In this document: positions 7,509-12,331 of the stretch, piece after piece
Layout of the letters: each line of letters starts with the position of its first letter
Position numbering within the stretch: the first letter of the stretch is position 1
Origin: Planctomycetaceae bacterium
GTDB taxonomy: Bacteria > Planctomycetota > Planctomycetia > Planctomycetales > Planctomycetaceae
Assembly: GCA_020426425.1 (NCBI GenBank)
Contig: JAGQQB010000058.1
Location: 1 to 12,331 of the forward strand
Length of the DNA: 12,331 nucleotides
Direction of reading: 5' to 3'
Notes under the pieces: generated by a model
What the model was told of the DNA's origin: nothing
The model's database searches: none
What the model saw: the letters and a program-made list of their open reading frames with translations, nothing else
Translations under genes and position numbers: made by a program

Positions 7509-8282
7509 TCAGCTTTCGCGGGTCAACACATCGACCAGTTCGCCATGCAGACCAGCCCCATTGGTTGCCAGCAGATCCGGAATGTTGACATCGAACAGGG
7601 TCCCGGAAGTATTGGTCACGGCCCCGCCCGCTTCGCGAACAATCAGCACCCCGGCGGCCATGTCCCATGGTTTGAGGCTATTGGACCAGAAGGCCTCAAT
7701 GCGTCCGCAGGCGACAGAGCACAGATTCAGTGCCGCCGATCCGCTCCGCTGAACTGATTGGGCGGCCTCCAAGGCATTGAGGAATTTGCGCACGGCGACA
7801 TGCGTTCGGTCCGCCTTGACCGGCAGACTCGCCATGCACATCGCATTTGCGAGCAGCGATTCGTCGCTGACCCGAATCGATTCGCCATTGAGCGTCGCAC
7901 CTTGCCCTTTCGCGGCAGCGAACATCTCATCGCGATTGGGATCGTAAATCGCACCGGCAATCAACTCTCCCGCTTCTTCGAGTCCAATCGAGACTGCGTA
8001 ATACGGGAACCGATGCACATAATTGCTGGTGCCATCGAGAGGATCGATGATCCAGCGAAATGGCGAGTTGCCAGTGCGGTTCAGACTTTCCTCACCCAGC
8101 ATCTGATGGTCGGGAAACCGTTCGAGCAAATAACCTGCGATCGCTTCCTCCGATGCCAGATCCGCTTCGGTGACGAGATTGGCGGGACTCTTTTCGCGAG
8201 CGGTAAACTTCCGCGACCACTCCTGCAGGATCGCCCCCCCAAGTCGAGCCGCTGCTTGGGCTGCAGCCAGAAACTCCGTCAT
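7509..8282 (-). CDS. suhB: Inositol monophosphatase family protein (SuhB-like)
   Basis: This 257-residue soluble enzyme is predicted to hydrolyse myo-inositol phosphates or similar sugar phosphates using Mg2+. The metal and phosphate site is complete: GEES (63-66, with E64/E65), WIIDPLDGTSNYVH (77-90, with D80 and D83 as metal ligands), and WDMAAGVLIVREAGG (206-220, with D207). The spacing and the sequence around YDPNRDEMFAAAKGQGATLNG resemble E. coli SuhB closely. Related members act on NADP, fructose-1,6-bisphosphate or PAP, so the substrate is not certain. The frame is open to a GTG at 8285, immediately before ATG at 8282. The ATG is chosen because AAGGA lies five bases before it but only two before the GTG. 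A C7 run on the plus strand (8234-8240) encodes Gly-Gly here. The gene is divergent from comM. Confidence 0.9.
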   Translation of the reverse strand: MTEFLAAAQAAARLGGAILQEWSRKFTAREKSPANLVTEADLASEEAIAGYLLERFPDHQMLGEESLNRTGNSPFRWIIDPLDGTSNYVHRFPYYAVSIGLEEAGELIAGAIYDPNRDEMFAAAKGQGATLNGESIRVSDESLLANAMCMASLPVKADRTHVAVRKFLNALEAAQSVQRSGSAALNLCSVACGRIEAFWSNSLKPWDMAAGVLIVREAGGAVTNTSGTLFDVNIPDLLATNGAGLHGELVDVLTRES

Positions 8283-8287
8283 CACAA

Positions 8288-8292
8288 TCCTT
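8288..8292 (-). promoter_or_regulatory. Ribosome binding site deciding the suhB start
   Basis: AAGGA on the minus strand is five bases from the ATG at 8282 and only two from the GTG at 8285. This favours the ATG. Confidence 0.5.
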
Positions 8293-8500
8293 GCGTGCGT
8301 TCAAGTTCGTCGTTGCCGGGCTCTCGTCGAAGTCCAGCTTCGCTGTAGTCTGGCAATGTGCCACGGTCTGTTCAAATGAGACCTTCGACAAGTGCGACAA
8401 CCCAGGATGCTTCTGACTTGGTTGCGTCTGTCTCATCGAGAATCAACAATCCCGGTTAACATTTGATCACATACCAGATTCGGAACGCGGGAAGGGCAAC
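8293..8500. other. Divergent promoter region between suhB and comM
   Basis: This spacer of about 210 bp should contain promoters for both divergent genes. Visible elements are a short palindrome, TGGCA-ATG-TGCCA (8351-8363), and a purine-rich GGGAAGGG shortly before the comM ATG. A weak TTGCGT...AACAAT pair with 17-base spacing lies near 8423-8451 on the plus strand, but it is poor evidence for a promoter. I see no small gene or RNA structure I would defend. Confidence 0.4.
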
Positions 8501-10039
8501 ATGCTGGCCAAGCTGAAGACGCACTCCCTGTTTGGCATTGATGCCCGGGCCGTCGAGGTTGAGGTCGACATCTCTCCCGCCGCCATGCCCAAGACGATCT
8601 TGGTCGGCCTGGCCGAAGCGGCGGTCCGGGAGAGCACTCACCGGATCGAACGGGCGCTCGTGAACAGCGGCTACAACCGACCGATCGATCGAATTGTCAT
8701 CAATCTCTCTCCAGCCGACTTTCCGAAGGAAGCTCCGTCGTTTGATTTGCCGATCGCGCTGGGGATGCTTGCGGCGAGCGGTCAGCTGCAATCGGAGAAG
8801 TTTGCAGACTACGCCGTCGTCGGAGAATTGGCACTCGATGGGACAGTGCGCCCAGTCAAAGGGACTCTGTCGATGGGGCTGCAGCTCAAGCAGGATGGTC
8901 ATCGTGGACTGGTGGTCCCGGTCGAGAATGCGGCGGAAGCAGCGGTCGTTGAAGACCTCGAAGTGATTCCTGTCGCGTCATTGGCCGAAGCGGTTGGCTT
9001 CTACTCGGGCATGTTGCCGATCGATCCCGCCCACTTCAGTTGGGCCGACGCAGCACGGCAGTATGGCGGTTACCGCGTCGACTATTCCGACGTTAAAGGG
9101 CAGGAGATGGCGAAGCGGGCAGTCACTGTGGCGGCGGCGGGCCGGCACCACCTGTTGATGCTGGGGAGCCCAGGAACCGGAAAGACCTTGCTTGCCCAGC
9201 GTATGGGGACCATTCTGCCGGACCTTGCTCCTGAAGAAAGCCTGGAGACAACCCGCGTGTACAGTGCAGTTGGACGGCTGCCGGAAGGTCTGCCACTCCT
9301 GCTGACGCGGCCATTTCGCAGTCCGCACCATACCATCAGCGAGGCGGGACTCGTCGGTGGTGGCAGCACGCCCACGCCGGGCGAGATTTCTCTCGCGCAC
9401 AACGGGGTCCTGTTCCTCGATGAACTGCCCGAGTTCAATCGCCGAACACTCGAAGTGTTGCGGCAACCGTTGGAAGATCATGCGGTCACCATCTCACGGG
9501 CAATGGGGAGCGTCAAGTTCCCCGCGAACCTGATGCTCGTGGCGGCCATGAATCCGTGTCCCTGCGGATTCCGCGGGGATCCGAAACGGCAGTGCAATTG
9601 TTCGCCGATGCAGATCGAGCGCTATCTCAGCAAGATCAGCGGGCCGTTGCTCGACCGGATCGACATTCATGTCGAGGTTCCCGCCGTGCCGTTCCGGGAA
9701 CTGACGGCTGATCATCAGGGGACCAACAGCGAAACCATGCGAGAACAGGTGCTCCAGGCACGCGAGATTCAGCATCGACGGTTCCGCGATGAACCGCTCG
9801 CTCTCAACGGGACAATGCCGCCACAGCTCATTCGCAAGCACTGCCGTCTGCAGGCAGATGCCGAAGACTTGCTCAAAGCGGCGATGGATGAAATGGGTCT
9901 CTCCGCCCGCGCGCACGACAAAATTCTGCGGGTCAGTCGCACGATTGCCGACTTAGACGAGTCCGCCGAAATCGGTGTCGCCCACCTGAGCGAAGCGATC
10001 AATTACCGTACGCTCGACCGCAACTACTGGTCACACTAA
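8501..10039 (+). CDS. comM: YifB/ComM family Mg-chelatase-like AAA+ ATPase
   Basis: This is a complete 512-residue member of the YifB/ComM family. In naturally transformable bacteria ComM is a hexameric DNA helicase that promotes branch migration when incoming DNA is integrated, but the family is also widespread in bacteria not known to be competent. The N-terminal ChlI-like domain with a Lon-protease-type fold spans about 1-165 (SLFGIDARAVEVEVDIS near the start). The AAA+ core has Walker A GSPGTGKT (222-229), the conserved RPFRSPHHTIS segment (270-280), and Walker B VLFLDELPEF (303-312). A four-cysteine element follows, C353, C355, C365 and C367, the likely metal-binding insert of the family. 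The C-terminal Mg-chelatase-like domain includes GLSARAHDKILRVSRTIADL (about 436-455 or slightly later) and ends near 512. The ATG at 8501 is preceded by GAAGGG four bases upstream. Its stop lies 11 bases from the stop of the convergent minus-strand gene. No other competence gene is nearby. Confidence 0.95.
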   Translation: MLAKLKTHSLFGIDARAVEVEVDISPAAMPKTILVGLAEAAVRESTHRIERALVNSGYNRPIDRIVINLSPADFPKEAPSFDLPIALGMLAASGQLQSEKFADYAVVGELALDGTVRPVKGTLSMGLQLKQDGHRGLVVPVENAAEAAVVEDLEVIPVASLAEAVGFYSGMLPIDPAHFSWADAARQYGGYRVDYSDVKGQEMAKRAVTVAAAGRHHLLMLGSPGTGKTLLAQRMGTILPDLAPEESLETTRVYSAVGRLPEGLPLLLTRPFRSPHHTISEAGLVGGGSTPTPGEISLAHNGVLFLDELPEFNRRTLEVLRQPLEDHAVTISRAMGSVKFPANLMLVAAMNPCPCGFRGDPKRQCNCSPMQIERYLSKISGPLLDRIDIHVEVPAVPFRELTADHQGTNSETMREQVLQAREIQHRRFRDEPLALNGTMPPQLIRKHCRLQADAEDLLKAAMDEMGLSARAHDKILRVSRTIADLDESAEIGVAHLSEAINYRTLDRNYWSH

Positions 10040-10050
10040 TGCGTGCCCCC

Positions 10051-12331
10051 TCAGTTCCGCGTCACCACTTCATCGAGGTTCAGCAACAGATTCGCCGTCA
10101 TCGTCCAGGCGGCGAGTTCGGCGGGATCGTACGATTCGGGCAACGGGTACTCGCCAACTTTCAGTAGTTCTCCAGCAGCCTCAGTGTCTGCCTGATATGC
10201 GGCGAGATCCTGCTGGTAGCCAGCCAACAACTCGTCCAGTTCTTCGGAACTCGGTTGGCGCGCAGTGCAGAGTTCGAACATCAACCGCATGCGCTGTTCC
10301 GCATCTGGGGCGGAGGCAACTGCTCGTTGTGCCAGCGCCCTGGCGGCTTCCACGTACTGGGGATCGTTAAACAGGAGCAGCGCCTGCAGTGGCGTGTTCG
10401 TACGTTCGCGACGGACCGTACAGGCTTCGCGTGACGGGCTGTCGAACGTCGTCATCTGTGGCGGCGGCGAAGTCCGTTTGTAGAAGGTGTACAGCGTGCG
10501 GCGATGGACTTTCTCGGGGCCAGAATCGGGCTTGAAGTTGGCGGTATTGGAGCCGGTATAACCGACGGCCTTCCACAATCCCGTTGGCTGCGGCGGTTTG
10601 ACGCTCGGTCCACCCATCTGTTCCACGAGCATACCGCTCACGGACAGCGCCTGGTCACGCAGCATCTCCGCATCGAGCCGGAACCGCGCACCGCGGGCCA
10701 GCAAACGATTGCGTGGATCGGCTTCGAGCACATCCGGTGTCACCCTGGATGACTGACGATATGTCGCCGACATCACCAGCAGTTTCATCAGTCGTTTGAT
10801 GTCCCAACCCTGTTCGCGGAACTCCACCGCAAGCCAGTCGAGTAACTCAGGATGACTGGGCGGCGATCCCTGCGAACCGAAGTCCTCGGAGGTCTTGACG
10901 ATGCCGGTACCAAACACCTGTTGCCAGAAACGATTGACCGCCACGCGGGCCGTGAGTGGATGGGCGGCATCTGTCAACCAGTACGCGAACCCGAGCCGGT
11001 TCTGTGGCCATTCCGAGTTGAACGGGGGCAGCGCCGGCGGCGTTGCCCGACCAACCTCATCCCCCTTCTGGTCGTACTCGCCCCGCTTCAGAAAGTAGGA
11101 CGGCTTGGGTTTGGGCTGTTCCTTGGAGACGAGCGTCGTGGGAATCTGTCCATTCAGGTCGTTGCGTTGCTTTTGCGTTGCGTCCAAGTCGTTACGAACG
11201 GCGATGTATTCGGCGTCAGCGGTGACTTTCTGGCGGTAGTGTGTTCGCAGTTGCTTGCGTTGGCCATCGTTGAGCTTGTCTGGCTCCATACGGACGAGGT
11301 TCTCGATCTCCTTGGGAAGATCGGTTGGCAGTGGATCGGACTTCGTGAGGCTCAGCCGGACGCGTCCGAACTGGTGCTGGGCATAGATCGATTCAAAACG
11401 TTGTACGATCTTGATCTTGCCGCCCTGTACGCCGAAAGGTTGCTCGGCCAGGAACCATGCCTTCCGATTTTCGATCTTCTCGAATCCAGCAGTCGCCCAT
11501 CCTGTCTGTGGCTTGCCATCGATCGCGTTCTGAATCTTGAAGTCGCCGTTGGTCTGTTCGTGATCGGCCCAGACGCGTGTCAGTTTGATGCGTTGCCATT
11601 CGTCCGGCTTGTCGGCAGTCGCGACGTAAACCTCGAATTCCGTCAGCACCACGTTACTGTTCTTGCTGCGACCAGTTCCCATCATGGTCAGGCTGGGATC
11701 GGTAAGTCCTTCGAGTTGCACGGTTCGCCATTCACCTGCCTCAATCGGCGCGATTACTTCGTACACTTCCTTCGCAGGATTCTCGCCCGATGCGAGCAGG
11801 GAGCCATCTTCCTGGAGCGTGAGCGTTGCCCCCCCTTGCGATGTGTAGGTCTCGGGAGTGACCAGCGTCCACGTTTGTTCGTCGGATTGTCCGGACGTGC
11901 CAATGTCTAGTCGCAGTTGAGTGAGCCACACTGCTTCCGCCGCATCGATCGCAGGCCATTCGCCGTCCATTCGCATGCGCAGATCGGCCAGCTTTTGGTC
12001 GAGTTCTTTGAGTTGTGCTGCCTGCTCTGCGCTGGGCACTTGCAGGATCGGAGCGGGATCCTTCTTGTTTCCGTCGAGGGGATTCTGGTCGAGGCTGTTA
12101 AAGTACGCGAACAATCCGTAGAAGTCGCGCATGGTGAGCGGATCGAACTTGTGATCGTGACACCGGGTGCAGTCGAGTGTAAGCCCCATCATCACAGTCC
12201 CTGTGGTGACCACGCGATCAACCACGTTGCGGACGTAGACTTCCTCGGCGATCGAACCCCCTTCGCTGGTGGTCACATGGCAGCGATTGAAACCGCTGGC
12301 GATGATCTGATCCTGCGTTGGATTCTCCAGC
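10051..12331 (-). CDS. DUF1549/DUF1553 planctomycete protein with inserted carbohydrate-binding-like region (5' end cut by window)
   Basis: A GTG at 12276 could start this frame, but the frame is open to the window edge and encodes ENPTQDQIIASGFNRCH just before it, which is conserved DUF1549 sequence. The gene is therefore partial, with about 759 residues visible. Numbered from the window edge, CTRCHDHKFDPLT gives a CxxCH motif at C54, C57 and H58. A helical, charged segment (about 100-122) is followed by a beta-rich region (about 148-328) containing FKIQNAIDGKPQTGW, which resembles F5/8-type C (discoidin-like) or related carbohydrate-binding modules. A second coiled-coil-like stretch (about 355-396) precedes the DUF1553 region (about 445 to the end), with ARVAVNRFWQQVFGTGIV and PPSHPELLD, ending LLLNLDEVVTRN. 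Full-length relatives usually begin with a signal peptide and a PSCyt1 cytochrome domain, which would lie outside. Polysaccharide-related roles have been suggested for such proteins, but function is unproven. It is convergent with comM, 11 bp apart. A C7 run (11829-11835) encodes Gly-Gly. Confidence 0.9.
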   Translation of the reverse strand, partial: LENPTQDQIIASGFNRCHVTTSEGGSIAEEVYVRNVVDRVVTTGTVMMGLTLDCTRCHDHKFDPLTMRDFYGLFAYFNSLDQNPLDGNKKDPAPILQVPSAEQAAQLKELDQKLADLRMRMDGEWPAIDAAEAVWLTQLRLDIGTSGQSDEQTWTLVTPETYTSQGGATLTLQEDGSLLASGENPAKEVYEVIAPIEAGEWRTVQLEGLTDPSLTMMGTGRSKNSNVVLTEFEVYVATADKPDEWQRIKLTRVWADHEQTNGDFKIQNAIDGKPQTGWATAGFEKIENRKAWFLAEQPFGVQGGKIKIVQRFESIYAQHQFGRVRLSLTKSDPLPTDLPKEIENLVRMEPDKLNDGQRKQLRTHYRQKVTADAEYIAVRNDLDATQKQRNDLNGQIPTTLVSKEQPKPKPSYFLKRGEYDQKGDEVGRATPPALPPFNSEWPQNRLGFAYWLTDAAHPLTARVAVNRFWQQVFGTGIVKTSEDFGSQGSPPSHPELLDWLAVEFREQGWDIKRLMKLLVMSATYRQSSRVTPDVLEADPRNRLLARGARFRLDAEMLRDQALSVSGMLVEQMGGPSVKPPQPTGLWKAVGYTGSNTANFKPDSGPEKVHRRTLYTFYKRTSPPPQMTTFDSPSREACTVRRERTNTPLQALLLFNDPQYVEAARALAQRAVASAPDAEQRMRLMFELCTARQPSSEELDELLAGYQQDLAAYQADTEAAGELLKVGEYPLPESYDPAELAAWTMTANLLLNLDEVVTRN

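Noticed and set aside
8092..8436. 114-codon minus-strand frame overlapping the suhB start and the spacer
   Set aside because: It shares most of its length with suhB in a different frame, lacks domain features, and would conflict with the well-supported suhB start.
10852..11910. 352-codon plus-strand open frame opposite the large DUF1549/DUF1553 gene
   Set aside because: It lies wholly antisense to a gene with clear conserved family motifs, and its translation shows no recognisable domain. Long antisense frames are common in GC-rich coding sequence.
12274..12276. GTG as the start of the large DUF1549/DUF1553 gene
   Set aside because: The codons before it, up to the window edge, encode conserved family sequence, so this is an internal valine and the gene continues beyond the window.

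Overview
The window is most likely chromosomal DNA of a planctomycete. The strongest sign is a pair of homologous genes, one on each side of suhB/comM, with the DUF1549/DUF1553 architecture (CxxCHDHxFD motif, 'PPSHPELLD' motif). This family is greatly expanded in Planctomycetota and uncommon elsewhere. Base composition looks moderately GC-rich and even throughout. I see no tRNA, rRNA, CRISPR array, insertion sequence, phage gene or attachment site, so this looks like ordinary chromosomal sequence rather than an island.

Layout. (1) Positions 19-5726, plus strand, form a tight four-gene run: an AvtA-type valine-pyruvate aminotransferase, an ABC ATPase whose ATG overlaps the aminotransferase stop (ATGA), a large FtsX/MacB-type permease with two homologous 4-TM halves, and an HlyD-type periplasmic adaptor. 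The last three make a plausible type VII (MacB/LolCDE-like) exporter. No TolC-like outer-membrane gene is in view, and the substrate is unknown. (2) Positions 5759-7327, minus strand, hold a compact secreted DUF1549/DUF1553 protein, convergent with the exporter. A perfect 9-bp hairpin lies in the last codons of the adaptor gene. (3) Positions 7509-8282, minus strand, encode an inositol-monophosphatase-family enzyme (SuhB-like). (4) Positions 8501-10039, plus strand, encode a complete ComM/YifB AAA+ ATPase, divergent from suhB across a spacer of about 218 bp. (5) Positions 10051-12331, minus strand, hold a second, larger DUF1549/DUF1553 protein whose 5' end lies beyond the window. It has an extra carbohydrate-binding-like region between its two conserved domains.

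How the genes may work together. The only convincing functional unit is the exporter with its translationally coupled aminotransferase. A link between transaminated metabolites and export is inference. The other genes look like independent units. I found no clearly new system. The points most worth checking are the aminotransferase-exporter coupling, the 9-G tract in the adaptor gene, the hairpin overlapping the adaptor's 3' end, and the two differently built CxxCH-containing planctomycete proteins.
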